A DNA stretch of 12,596 nt from Acidobacteriota bacterium (lineage in GTDB: Bacteria > Acidobacteriota > UBA890). Shown here one piece after another: positions 5,342-12,596 of the stretch (position 1 is the first letter of the stretch; each line of letters begins with the position of its first letter). Location of the stretch: NCBI GenBank assembly GCA_022563115.1, contig JADFNY010000064.1:1-12596 (forward strand). Reading direction: 5' to 3'. Below the pieces are notes generated by a model. The model ran no database searches. It was not told the DNA's origin and saw only the letters and a list, made by a program, of their open reading frames with translations. A program made the position numbers and the translations under genes.

Positions 5342-8065
5342 TCAGCGCCCGGTCAGGAGTTCATTGACGATTTCGGGCGCTTTCTCGAGCGCCGCGGGCA
5401 GTTTCGAGCCGTCCGGCCCCCCGGCCTGTGCCATCTCCGGTTTGCCTCCGCCACCACCGCCGACCAACTTGGCGAGCGAACCGATGATGTCTCCCGCCTT
5501 GATACGGCCCGACAGGTCAGCGGTCACACCAACGATGATGAGCGCCTTGCCGTCGCGGCACGCCCCGAGCACGACGATCCCGGAACCGATCTCATTTTTC
5601 ATGGAGTCGGCGAGACGGCGCAGGCCGCCCGCGTCGAGGCCCTCGACCTCGCGACGCAGCAGCTTGATTCCTTCGACCTCGACGACATGATCGTCTACAC
5701 CGGCGGCGGTCGCCTGCTCGGCCAAGCGCATCCGTAACTCTTCGTTGTCGCGCTCCGTCGCTTTGACCCTTGACAACAGCCGACCAACGGAATCCGGGAC
5801 CTCGTCCTCGCTGGTCTTCAACTCGGCCATGACGCGGCGCAGCATGCCGCGCTGTCGCTGCAGGCTCTCGACCGCCGCGGCGCCGGTGATCGCCTCGATA
5901 CGACGCGTTCCGGCCGCGACACTCTCCTCCTTGGTAATCACGAAGGTGCCGATCTCGCCGCTGCGCTCCACGTGGATTCCGCCGCAAAGCTCCGTCGAGA
6001 TACCCGGTACGCTGACGACTCGAACAACGTCACCGTACTTGTCGCCGAAGAACGCCAGCGCCCCCTGCTCGATCGCCTCCGCGTAGGGCATCTCGCTGAT
6101 CTGGGTCTCGATGTCGGCGCGAATCGCCGCGTTCACGTCGCGCTCGAGCTCGGCGAGCTGATCGGCATCGACCGGCTCGAAGTGGCTGAAGTCGAAGCGC
6201 ATGTGATCGGGCGCTACCAGCGACCCTGCCTGCCGAACGTGTTCACCGAGCCGCTCGCGCAGCGCCGCGTTGAGTAGGTGGGTCGCCGTGTGGTTGCGAA
6301 TCGTTTGGGCACGCCGCTCGGCGTCGACCTCGAGGCGCACTTCGTCGTCGACGCACAGGGCGCCCTCGATAACTTCGACCGAGTGGACAACAAGGCCGCC
6401 CGGCAGGCGATGTGTGTCGGTTACGATCGCCCGTCCCTCTGCGGCCACGACCTCCCCACGATCACCGACCTGGCCACCCGATTCGCTATAGAACGGGGTG
6501 ACATCGACGATCATGGCGCCACTGTGTCCGCTCTCGAGGGCTTCGACCGGCTGATCGCCGGCGAGCAAGCCGACGACCTTGGCGTCCTCGCGTTCGAAAT
6601 CGGTGTAGCCGATGAACGTCGTGCTCTCGATCCCCTGCCCGGCCAGCTTGGCCACCAGCGCCTGGTAGGCGGCGGCTTCGTCTCCCCCCTTCCACGCAGC
6701 ACGAGCCCGGCGTCGCTGGTCTTCCATGGCGGCCTGGAACCCGCCTTCATCGACGTGCAGGCCGACGTCTTCGGCAAACTCGCGGGTCAACTCGAGCGGC
6801 AAACCGTAGGTGTCATGCAAGCGGAACGCTTGGTCGCCCGGAATCGTGTCGCCACCAGCAGACCGCACCTCCTCGACCACTTCCTCGAACACCCGGGTCC
6901 CGTCGGCCACCGTCCGGAAGAAGCGATCTTCCTCAGCGAACGTCACCCGAGCGATGAGCTCTTCCGCCCGCCGCAGCTCCGGGTAGATGGCACCCATGAG
7001 GGCGACGACGTCGACGGCCGCCTCGTTGAAGAACGGCGTATCGAAGCCGAGCTTCATCCCGAATCGCACCGCCCGGCGGATCAACCGGCGCACTACGTAG
7101 CCGCGACCTTCGTTGGCCGGGCTGACGCCGTCGGCAAGCAGGAACGCGGTGGCGCGGCAGTGATCAGCGATAACGCGCAGCGCCACGTCGCTGGGCTCGT
7201 CGACCCCGTAGGGACGGCCGGCGCGCTCGGCGACCGCGGCGATCAGCGGGCGGAACAAGTCGGTGTCATAGTTGCTGCGTACCCCTTGAACCACGGCGGT
7301 CACACGCTCGAGACCGGCGCCGGTATCGATGTTGGGGGCCGGCAACGGCTCGACCTTGCCACTACCATCGGCGTTGAACTGCATGAAAACGAGGTTCCAG
7401 AGTTCGACGAATCGGTCGTCCTCGAGATCGGCGTTCTCCGGCTCGACGTAGGTGCCGCCGGACGGCCACATGAAGTCCCCGACGCCGTAGTCGAAGTGGA
7501 TCTCCGAGCATGGCCCGCAGGGGCCGGTGTCGCCCATCGACCAGTAGTTGTCCTTCTTGCCGAGGCGCAGGATGCGGTGGTCCGGCAGGCCGACGATGTC
7601 TTTCCAGAGCTCGAAAGCTTCGTCGTCCTCCTCGTACACGCTGGTCCATAGGCGCTCCGCGGGCAGCCCGTAACCCTCGGTCAACAGCTCCCATCCCATC
7701 TCGATGGCATCCGCCTTGAAGTAGTCACCGAACGAGAAGTTGCCGAGCATCTCGAAAAAAGTGTGGTGGAAACTCGATGGTCCGACGTTCTCGAGATCGT
7801 TGTGCTTTCCGGACACACGCATGCACTTCTGTGACGTCGCGGCGCGCACGTAGCTGCGCGTCTCGTGGCCGAGGAATACCTCTTTGAACTGGTTCATACC
7901 GGCGTTGGTGAACAGCAGCGTCGGGTCGTCGCGCGGTATCAGGCTGCCCGACCCGACGACGGTGTGGCCACGTTCCGCGAAGTATTCGAGGAAACGCTGC
8001 CGCACCTCCACGGACGAAAGCACAGGATCTTGCGGCGCCGATCGGTTGTCGTCGTGCTGTGTCAT
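5342..8065 (-). CDS. alaS: alanine--tRNA ligase
   Basis: The 907-residue class II synthetase charges tRNA-Ala in the cytoplasm and has all domains in order. The catalytic core starts at VRQRFLEYFAERGH (21-34); motif 2 lies near SGKHNDLENVGPSSFHHTFFEMLGN (85-109), and motif 3 is in the NEGRGYVVRRLIRRAVR segment (318-334). The tRNA-recognition helices follow, then the editing domain with zinc ligands His592 and His596 (HTATH) and Cys694 and His698 (CGGIH). The AAGTRRIEAITG stretch is at 718-729. The C-terminal C-Ala/DHHA1 part (about 760-907) includes the usual glycine-rich GGGGGGKPEMAQAGG loop (869-883). Length is slightly above the E. coli protein. It lies 33 bp behind recX, a common bacterial pairing. 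The nearest AGGAG is about 22 bases ahead of ATG, too far for a standard site, so translation may depend on coupling to recX. Confidence 0.98.
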   Translation of the reverse strand: MTQHDDNRSAPQDPVLSSVEVRQRFLEYFAERGHTVVGSGSLIPRDDPTLLFTNAGMNQFKEVFLGHETRSYVRAATSQKCMRVSGKHNDLENVGPSSFHHTFFEMLGNFSFGDYFKADAIEMGWELLTEGYGLPAERLWTSVYEEDDEAFELWKDIVGLPDHRILRLGKKDNYWSMGDTGPCGPCSEIHFDYGVGDFMWPSGGTYVEPENADLEDDRFVELWNLVFMQFNADGSGKVEPLPAPNIDTGAGLERVTAVVQGVRSNYDTDLFRPLIAAVAERAGRPYGVDEPSDVALRVIADHCRATAFLLADGVSPANEGRGYVVRRLIRRAVRFGMKLGFDTPFFNEAAVDVVALMGAIYPELRRAEELIARVTFAEEDRFFRTVADGTRVFEEVVEEVRSAGGDTIPGDQAFRLHDTYGLPLELTREFAEDVGLHVDEGGFQAAMEDQRRRARAAWKGGDEAAAYQALVAKLAGQGIESTTFIGYTDFEREDAKVVGLLAGDQPVEALESGHSGAMIVDVTPFYSESGGQVGDRGEVVAAEGRAIVTDTHRLPGGLVVHSVEVIEGALCVDDEVRLEVDAERRAQTIRNHTATHLLNAALRERLGEHVRQAGSLVAPDHMRFDFSHFEPVDADQLAELERDVNAAIRADIETQISEMPYAEAIEQGALAFFGDKYGDVVRVVSVPGISTELCGGIHVERSGEIGTFVITKEESVAAGTRRIEAITGAAAVESLQRQRGMLRRVMAELKTSEDEVPDSVGRLLSRVKATERDNEELRMRLAEQATAAGVDDHVVEVEGIKLLRREVEGLDAGGLRRLADSMKNEIGSGIVVLGACRDGKALIIVGVTADLSGRIKAGDIIGSLAKLVGGGGGGKPEMAQAGGPDGSKLPAALEKAPEIVNELLTGR

Positions 8066-8098
8066 GCCGTCAGATTCTGGGACGAGTCTCCTGTCCCC

Positions 8099-8578
8099 TC
8101 AGCCGATGAGATCGTTGAGCCCGGGGGAAAGCTTTTGCAATACCAGGTAGCGCGGGAAAGAGCGTCGCATGAGGTGGTCGAAACAGCGCTTCGCAGCGGC
8201 GAGATCTTCGGGCTCTCCGTGCCGCGCGACCCACCGATCGAAGGCGTCGTCGAGCACTCCTCGCTCGCCGCCGAGCTCTTCGAATACCGCGTCGGCGACA
8301 GCCTCGCTCATTGTCGCGGTCAATCCTTGACGCTGCAAGTCCTGCAGAGAGTCGGAACGGCCGGCCGGGCGGCGTTGCAGCCGCGATTCCAGCCGGCTGC
8401 AACCGAACCGTTGATCGTCGAGGTAGCCCCATTCGACGCACTTCTGCAGCGCCTCGTCGACGTCCCCCGGCGTGTGATCCTTGGCAAGTAGCTTGGTGCG
8501 CAGGCCGAGGTGGCTGTAGTCGCGGCGGGCCAACATCGCCAGGGCACGAGCGGTCGCGGATTTCCTGCTCCGCGCCAC
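8099..8578 (-). CDS. recX: regulatory protein RecX
   Basis: The 159-residue protein fits RecX, a small all-helical cytoplasmic protein that caps and limits RecA filaments. ARALAMLARRDYSHLGLRTKL (10-30) is the first three-helix repeat, followed by VDEALQKCVEWGYLDDQRF (40-58), the typical 'GYLDD.RF' signature. Further helical repeats run to YLVLQKLSPG (143-152). Length is in the normal range. The start is GTG 8578-8576, which sits immediately after the pilT TAA in the same frame. No Shine-Dalgarno is visible near it, so it probably depends on ribosomes finishing pilT. ATG at Met15 would remove part of helix 1, so GTG is preferred. No recA is present in this window; recX next to alaS is a well-known arrangement. 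Confidence 0.85.
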   Translation of the reverse strand: MARSRKSATARALAMLARRDYSHLGLRTKLLAKDHTPGDVDEALQKCVEWGYLDDQRFGCSRLESRLQRRPAGRSDSLQDLQRQGLTATMSEAVADAVFEELGGERGVLDDAFDRWVARHGEPEDLAAAKRCFDHLMRRSFPRYLVLQKLSPGLNDLIG

Positions 8579-9715
8579 TTACGCCGGCGCCGCGTCGCCG
8601 CGATCGCGCATCGTCTCCATCGTCTGCTCGGCGGCCTCGGTCGAGGTGACGATGCCGCGCAGGTTCAGCTTCATGTCGCTGGGGTTGGTGGCCGCGGCGA
8701 GGGCCTCTTCGATCGAGATCAAGCCCTGCTTGTGAAGCCACAATAACGACTGGTCGAACGTCTGCATGCCGTATTGGCTCACACCGGAGGCCATCGCGTC
8801 GCGGATCTCGACGACGCGCTCGCGGTCGCGAATACACTCACGAATAAAGGTTGTCGCCAACATGATCTCGACCGCCGGAACGCGTCCCTTGCCGTCGCTG
8901 CAGCGCACCAATCGCATCGACACGACCGCTCGCAGGACCTCGGCGAGCTGGGCGCGGATCTGCTCCTGCTGGTACGGCGGGAAGACGGAGATGATTCGGT
9001 TGATCGTCTCGGGCGCATCGAGCGTGTGCAGTGTCGACATGACGAGGTGACCGGTTTCGGCCGCCGTCATCGCGGTCTCGATGGTCTCCTTGTCGCGCAT
9101 CTCCCCCACCAGAATGACGTCGGGGTCCTGGCGCAACGCCGCGCGCAGAGCGCCCGAGTAGCTCTTCGTGTCCTGGCCGAGCTCACGCTGTGTGATGATC
9201 GACTTGCCGCCCGTGTGCAGGAACTCGATCGGATCCTCGATCGTGACGATGTGCTTGGCCCGGTTGCGGTTGATGTGGTCGAGCATCGCCGCCAACGTCG
9301 TCGACTTGCCGCTACCGGTGGTACCGGTGCACAGCACCAGCCCGCGTTCCTCGAGCGCAATCTTCTCGATCACCGGCGGCAGGTTCCACTCGGCGATGGT
9401 CTTGGTCTGGCCGGGAATGACGCGCAGTACGATGCCGTGCACACCACGCTCGATAAACACGTTGCAACGGAATCGGCCTAGAGCGTACAAGGCGTAGCTG
9501 GCGTCGAACTCCTTGATCTCGTCGACGTTGACGTCATGGTTCTCGAGCAGCTTGATCGCCACCTGCCGGGTGTCGGCGGCAGTCAGCGCCGGGTGGTCGA
9601 GGGGACGGAGAACGCCGTCGATTCGCAGGTACGGAGGTGCATCGACCTTCAGATGGAGGTCCGACGCCCCGCGGGCAACGGCGTCGGCGAGCAACGTATC
9701 GAGATCTACGGACAT
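8579..9715 (-). CDS. pilT: type IV pilus retraction ATPase PilT/PilU
   Basis: This hexameric cytoplasmic motor depolymerises type IV pili, powering twitching motility. With ATG 9715 the protein has 378 residues and opens MSVDLDTLLADAVARGASDLHL, matching PilT N-termini. A GTG four codons upstream (9727) is possible but has no better ribosome site. Walker A GTTGSGKST is at 131-139, the Asp box VTIEDPIEFLH follows at 157-167, Walker B DPDVILVGEMRD at 197-208, and the His box GHLVMSTLHT at 222-231. FIRECIRD (290-297) stands where PilT has AIRNLIRE, and MQTFDQSL is at 317-324. The departure from AIRNLIRE and the length make PilU a real alternative. It heads the pilT-recX-alaS run. No pilin or other pil genes are in this window. 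Confidence 0.93.
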   Translation of the reverse strand: MSVDLDTLLADAVARGASDLHLKVDAPPYLRIDGVLRPLDHPALTAADTRQVAIKLLENHDVNVDEIKEFDASYALYALGRFRCNVFIERGVHGIVLRVIPGQTKTIAEWNLPPVIEKIALEERGLVLCTGTTGSGKSTTLAAMLDHINRNRAKHIVTIEDPIEFLHTGGKSIITQRELGQDTKSYSGALRAALRQDPDVILVGEMRDKETIETAMTAAETGHLVMSTLHTLDAPETINRIISVFPPYQQEQIRAQLAEVLRAVVSMRLVRCSDGKGRVPAVEIMLATTFIRECIRDRERVVEIRDAMASGVSQYGMQTFDQSLLWLHKQGLISIEEALAAATNPSDMKLNLRGIVTSTEAAEQTMETMRDRGDAAPA

Positions 9716-9827
9716 TCTCGGCTTCACGGTTCAATTTTCAGGCACGCAAGTAATTGACAGCGTTGCGCACCCGTGGACACAACAGGCCGATCATGGACGG
9801 TGAAGCCCCCCCGTACAACCTCAAAAG

Positions 9828-9855
9828 ACCCGGTAGCCTGCATTTTTCACCGGGT
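9828..9855 (-). terminator. candidate intrinsic terminator after ilvE
   Basis: On the minus strand ACCCGGT (9855-9849) pairs perfectly with ACCGGGT (9834-9828) across a 14-base loop, and C plus four T residues (9827-9823) follow. The stem is GC-rich but the loop is large and the T-tract short, so termination may be partial. It would end the anmK-ilvE transcript about 120-150 bases past ilvE, or attenuate read-through into pilT. Confidence 0.45.
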
Positions 9856-9909
9856 TCCGTAGCGCGGGCGAACGGAAATGCCGCGCCGACGGCCGCGCTT
9901 CGCTAGCCG

Positions 9910-9943
9910 GGTGCTGAGAAGCTCCCGGGAATTTCTCAGCACC
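9910..9943. repeat. perfect 11-bp stem-loop
   Basis: Arms 9910-9920 (GGTGCTGAGAA) and 9933-9943 (TTCTCAGCACC) are exact reverse complements around a 12-base loop containing CCCGGG. It lies about 35 bp past the ilvE stop and lacks a T-tract in either direction. Its right arm can also pair with a second GTGCTGAG at 9950-9957, so it belongs to a set of competing structures. Confidence 0.65.
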
Positions 9944-9979
9944 GTGACCGTGCTGAGCCAGGATGCCCCTCGGGCTCAG
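9935..9979 (-). promoter_or_regulatory. alternative stems overlapping the ilvE stop codon
   Basis: CTCAGCAC (9935-9942) pairs perfectly with GTGCTGAG (9950-9957) around a seven-base loop. CTGAGCC (9953-9959) pairs perfectly with GGCTCAG (9973-9979), which contains the ilvE TGA (9976-9978). The two stems share bases 9953-9957, and the first shares its left arm with the 9910-9943 stem, so they cannot all form together. This is the geometry of an attenuator or mRNA 3'-end switch; a role is inferred only. Confidence 0.4.
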
Positions 9980-10950
9980 GCTGAGGCTTCGGAGACGTCA
10001 GGGACGACCTCGGCGCGGCCATCCGGGTAGACCGGCGTCAACCAGCCCTGACGGTCCTCGGCACGTCCCTCGACGTGCGCGAAGAAGATCTCCTGTAGCT
10101 GTGCCGTGATCGGGCCGCGGCTGCCGATGCCCACCGGGATCTTGTCGATCGAGCGGATCGGCGTGATCTCGGCGGCGGTACCGGTGAAGAAGACCTCGTC
10201 GGCGATGTACAGGCTCTCGCGCGGAACGTCGACCTCCTCGACCGTGTAGCCGAGCTCACGCGCCAGGAACATGACCGTCTCACGGGTGATCCCCGGAAGC
10301 ACCGACGCGGCCAGCGGCGGCGTGACGAGGTGGCCGTTGCGGACGATGAAGATGTTCTCGCCGCTGCCTTCCGAAACGTAGCCGCGGGCGTCGAGCGCGA
10401 TGCCCTCGGCGTAGCCGTTCTGTAGAGCTTCCATCTTGATGAGCTGCGCGTTCATGTAGTTGGCAGCAGCCTTGGCGATGCCGGGCAGGGTGTTGGGCGC
10501 GACCCGGTTCCACGAAGACACCATGACGTCGACCCCCTCCTCGAGGGCCTCTTCACCGAGGTACTTACCCCATTTCCAGACGGCGATGTAAGCCTCGACC
10601 GGACAAGGCATCGGGTTGACGCCCAGCGAGTGGTAGCCACGGAAGACAATCGGCCGGATGTAGCAGGACTCCATCTCGTTGGCGCGGATGGTCTCGAGGC
10701 AGGCTTCCTCGAGCGCCTCGGCGCCGAACCCGATCGGCATGCGGTAGATGCGCGCCGAATGGCAAAGGCGTTTGATGTGGTCGTCGAGGCGGAAGACGCC
10801 CGGGCCGCTCTGGGTGTTGTAGCAGCGGATTCCTTCGAAGACTGCCGAGGCGTAGTGCACGACGTGCGAGCACACGTGGATCTGAGCATCATCCCAGGGG
10901 ATCAGCTCGCCGTTGTGCCAGATCTTCGCCGATGCTTCGAGTCCGGACAT
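9976..10950 (-). CDS. ilvE: branched-chain amino acid aminotransferase
   Basis: The 324-residue fold-type IV PLP enzyme exchanges the amino group between glutamate and the keto acids of Leu, Ile and Val in the cytoplasm. IWHNGELIPWDDAQIHVCSH (10-29) and YASAVFEGIRCY (33-44) form the small domain. RLDDHIKRL (54-62) precedes the YIRPIVFRGY segment (97-106). Catalytic Lys160 sits in GIAKAAANYMN, and EGIALDARGYVSEGSGENIF (182-201) carries the PLP-binding Glu194. TPPLAASVLPGITR and the late TGTAAEITPI are typical IlvE landmarks and argue against D-amino-acid transaminase or ADC lyase. GGAGAGG lies five bases before ATG. It follows anmK by 39 bp, so the two probably share a transcript. The stop codon lies inside a stem. 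Confidence 0.95.
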   Translation of the reverse strand: MSGLEASAKIWHNGELIPWDDAQIHVCSHVVHYASAVFEGIRCYNTQSGPGVFRLDDHIKRLCHSARIYRMPIGFGAEALEEACLETIRANEMESCYIRPIVFRGYHSLGVNPMPCPVEAYIAVWKWGKYLGEEALEEGVDVMVSSWNRVAPNTLPGIAKAAANYMNAQLIKMEALQNGYAEGIALDARGYVSEGSGENIFIVRNGHLVTPPLAASVLPGITRETVMFLARELGYTVEEVDVPRESLYIADEVFFTGTAAEITPIRSIDKIPVGIGSRGPITAQLQEIFFAHVEGRAEDRQGWLTPVYPDGRAEVVPDVSEASA

Positions 10951-10989
10951 TCGCGCCTCTCCATGCTTGCCGGCGTGGGAAAGGCCGAA

Positions 10990-12159
10990 TTATACCCCGG
11001 GGACGATCGTTCCGAGAACCCGCGGCCCGGCCGCCCCGGTCGTCGCAGGAACGCTTCCCGGGCGTCCGGCGAGGGTCTCGGCGGCGAGAACGGCGAACAG
11101 CACGGCTTCCTTGGCGTCGCCCGGAATGGCGGCCACCTCACCGGCGTCGCGCAGCCGCGCCGGGGCTGTCAGGTCGCTCAACCGGCGGCGAAGAGCATGG
11201 TTGTGAGCCCCCCCACCCGAGATCAGAATCTCGTCGACGGGTTGCCGCACGGCGATGAAGCGGGCGATCGCGTCGGCGACGGTGCGCGCCGTCAGCTCGG
11301 TGAGGGTGGCGAGCAGGTCGGCGTCGCTGATCGACTCGCTGCGGCCGAACCACGCCTCGGTTTCATCGTTGAGAAAGTCCGTGGTGTCGGCCGACTTCGG
11401 CGGCTTGCGGTCGAAGAACGGGCTGCCGAGCAGCTCGTCGAGGAGCTCTTCTCGGGGCTGCCCGCCCATCGCCAACTCACCATCGACGTCGTAGCCGGCG
11501 TCGATGCCGCGATGGCGTGCCGCGGCATCGAGCAACACGTTGCCGGGCCCAGTGTCGAAGGCCAGCAGGCCGCTCAGATCCGCTGACGGGGGCAGCCCGG
11601 TGACGTTGGCGATACCGCCGACGTTCAGCGCCACCCGACCGATCCGGGCGTCGGCGTACAGCTTGTGGTCAAGAAACGGCACCAGCGGCGCACCCTGGCC
11701 GCCGGCCGCCAAGTCACGGGCGCGAAAATCGGCCACCGTCGTGATGCCGGTGCGCTCGGCGATCACCGCGGGCTGGCCGATTTGCAAGCTGGCGCGGGCG
11801 AACGAACCGGCGTACGCCGTGGGCTCGGGAAGATGCACGATCGTCTGCCCGTGCGAGCCGATCACACCGACCTCGGAGCTCGTCAACCCCGCCGCTTCGA
11901 GCAACCGCAGCACGGCGCGGGCGAACGCCTCGCCGACCATCACGTCCAGCAGGGCGAGGTCGGCAGGAAGAGCCTTTCCACCGGCGCTTCGCAAGGCAGC
12001 GGCCAACGATTCCTCGTAAGCATAGGTTTCGAACCCAAGAAGCTCGATCGCCTCCGGGCCGGCTGATTGACCCAGGCGTACCAAAGCCACGTCGATGCCA
12101 TCCATTGATGTTCCGGAGGACAAACCGATCGCCAGCTCCGACTCGATTGCGCGGCTCAT
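10990..12159 (-). CDS. anmK: anhydro-N-acetylmuramic acid kinase
   Basis: The 389-residue kinase opens the anhydro ring of 1,6-anhydro-MurNAc and phosphorylates it to MurNAc-6-phosphate, the first cytosolic step in re-using wall sugar. AIGLSSGTSMDGIDVALV (10-27) is the N-terminal ATP motif. VIGSHGQTIVHLPEP (99-113) and LQIGQPAVIAERTGITTVADFRARDLAAGGQGAPLVP form the sugar site. NVGGIANVTGLP (179-190) and AFDTGPGNVLLDA (200-212) are the ASKHA phosphate signatures, and ILISGGGAHN is in the last third. I chose ATG 12159 because similarity begins there; the frame stays open 26 codons further, but that part is Arg-rich and unlike the family. No clear Shine-Dalgarno is seen. It is divergent from the next gene and 39 bp ahead of ilvE. 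It makes metabolic sense with the lytic transglycosylase in this window. Confidence 0.95.
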   Translation of the reverse strand: MSRAIESELAIGLSSGTSMDGIDVALVRLGQSAGPEAIELLGFETYAYEESLAAALRSAGGKALPADLALLDVMVGEAFARAVLRLLEAAGLTSSEVGVIGSHGQTIVHLPEPTAYAGSFARASLQIGQPAVIAERTGITTVADFRARDLAAGGQGAPLVPFLDHKLYADARIGRVALNVGGIANVTGLPPSADLSGLLAFDTGPGNVLLDAAARHRGIDAGYDVDGELAMGGQPREELLDELLGSPFFDRKPPKSADTTDFLNDETEAWFGRSESISDADLLATLTELTARTVADAIARFIAVRQPVDEILISGGGAHNHALRRRLSDLTAPARLRDAGEVAAIPGDAKEAVLFAVLAAETLAGRPGSVPATTGAAGPRVLGTIVPGV

Positions 12160-12221
12160 ACGGCGATGGTAGCTTGGCGCGCCGGAAGCTTCCCCCCTCC
12201 CCGATCGTCGCCCCTCGCAGC

Positions 12222-12261
12222 ATGGAATCCGCCGCAACCTGATGGAATCCGCCGCCGTCTG
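12222..12261 (+). repeat. 20-bp tandem duplication covering the start codon, with a six-residue leader frame
   Basis: Two adjacent 20-bp units (12222-12241, 12242-12261) both begin ATGGAATCCGCCGC and match at 17 of 20 positions. Because 20 is not a multiple of three, the first ATG reads only Met-Glu-Ser-Ala-Ala-Thr before TGA. That stop overlaps the second ATG as TGATG. The result is a duplicate start acting as a tiny upstream frame that could couple by re-initiation to the membrane protein gene. Confidence 0.6.
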
Positions 12262-12596
12262 GTTTCAAGAAGTTCTTCTCCCCTACGGCGTATTGGGGAT
12301 TCTGCTGCTGTCGGCGATGGATTCTTCGTTCGTACCGATGCCGGTTTTCATCGACCTGACGGTCATGGGCGCCGCAGCGCTGTCACCGCAGAACGCCGTT
12401 GGTTACGCTACCGCCGCGGTTGTCGGCTCAACGGCCGGGGTGATGGTCGTCTACGGGTTGGCCCGCGGCGGCCGCCGCGCCGCCGGTGGCGATGGGACGC
12501 GGATCGCCTGGGCCGAGGACTTCCTGAAAAGGCGCGGAGCACTGGCACTTCTCGGCGCGGCGCTCATGCCGGCGCCGTTTCCCTTCAAGGCTGTGG
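12242..12596 (+). CDS. VTT/DedA-type inner-membrane protein, N-terminal part (3' end outside window)
   Basis: The visible 118 residues start MESAAVWFQEVLLPYG and run off the window with no stop. They show hydrophobic stretches at about 10-35 (containing LLLSAMDSSFVPMPVFID) and 51-71 (AVGYATAAVVGSTAGVMVVYG). ARGGRR and a soluble stretch follow, then FLKRRGALALLGAALMPAPFPFKAV at the edge. 'DSSF.P.P' in the first segment and the 'MP.PFPFK' re-entrant motif match VTT-domain (DedA/YqaA-like) proteins. Some of these flip undecaprenyl phosphate or other lipids across the membrane. The substrate here is unknown. The gene is divergent from anmK across an 82-bp gap that must hold both promoters. ATG 12242 is chosen because the frame from ATG 12222 stops after six codons. 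Confidence 0.75.
   Translation, partial: MESAAVWFQEVLLPYGVLGILLLSAMDSSFVPMPVFIDLTVMGAAALSPQNAVGYATAAVVGSTAGVMVVYGLARGGRRAAGGDGTRIAWAEDFLKRRGALALLGAALMPAPFPFKAV

Larger units (their letters stand above)
9716..9975 (-). other. structured spacer between ilvE and pilT
   Basis: This 260-bp gap has no gene but is rich in hairpins. In minus-strand order it holds a set of overlapping stems after the ilvE stop (9910-9979). Next come a perfect 6-bp stem TTCCGT/ACGGAA (9877-9872 with 9860-9855) and a GC-rich 7-bp stem followed by TTTT (9855-9828). The last roughly 110 bases before pilT are unstructured by eye. They contain a seven-C run on the plus strand (9806-9812) and no clear promoter hexamers. It resembles terminator plus leader DNA. 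I did not match it to a known riboswitch. Confidence 0.5.

Noticed and set aside
5435..5470. GGC/GGT-rich short repeat near the end of alaS
   Set aside because: It encodes the normal glycine-rich loop of the AlaS C-terminal domain.
6278..7651. 457-codon open frame on the plus strand
   Set aside because: It lies wholly antisense to alaS, whose motifs and zinc ligands are complete; long antisense frames are expected in GC-rich coding DNA, and the product has no recognisable domain.
9754..9782. TTGACA on the plus strand as a -35 box
   Set aside because: The hexamer 17 bases on is ACACAA, unlike -10, and no plus-strand gene follows.

Overview
This is a GC-rich window from a Gram-negative bacterium. 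The gene set supports that: a type IV pilus retraction ATPase, a periplasmic AMIN/amidase, a soluble lytic transglycosylase and anhydro-MurNAc kinase. The TPR + AMIN + Amidase_3 layout of the amidase and the order pilT-recX-alaS recall deltaproteobacterial-type lineages (Desulfobacterota, Myxococcota and relatives). That placement is from memory and uncertain.

Layout. On the plus strand, positions 1-1423 hold the end of a sugar-polymer cluster: a 5'-truncated glycosyltransferase overlapping a complete GT2 glycosyltransferase by ATGA. Positions 1424-1978 show no convincing gene. They contain a 30-bp-spaced direct repeat and a hairpin just before a very strong Shine-Dalgarno. That ribosome site serves a small helical protein which seems to be only the front part of its family. 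Its reading frame runs out exactly where a compact 6-pyruvoyl-tetrahydropterin-synthase-like gene (2275-2634) begins in another frame.

A 105-bp imperfect palindrome fills the convergent gap that follows. From there everything to 12159 is on the minus strand. In transcription order it reads anmK-ilvE, a 260-bp structured spacer, then pilT-recX-alaS-lytic transglycosylase-amiC. recX starts one codon after the pilT stop in the same frame. amiC has its own good sigma70-type promoter, framed by an inverted repeat. Beyond 12159 a divergent VTT/DedA-type membrane protein starts and runs off the window; its start region is a 20-bp tandem duplication.

Working together. Three products handle peptidoglycan. 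The lytic transglycosylase makes 1,6-anhydro-MurNAc ends, the AMIN amidase removes stem peptides during septal splitting, and AnmK returns anhMurNAc to metabolism. PilT, RecX, AlaS and IlvE are housekeeping functions. I saw no tRNA, rRNA, CRISPR array, transposase or phage gene. The oddest parts are the small-gene/PTPS junction near 2266-2275, the loss of the usual PTPS catalytic residues, and the nested alternative hairpins between ilvE and pilT. The housekeeping calls are firm. The ideas about the non-coding structures are inference.
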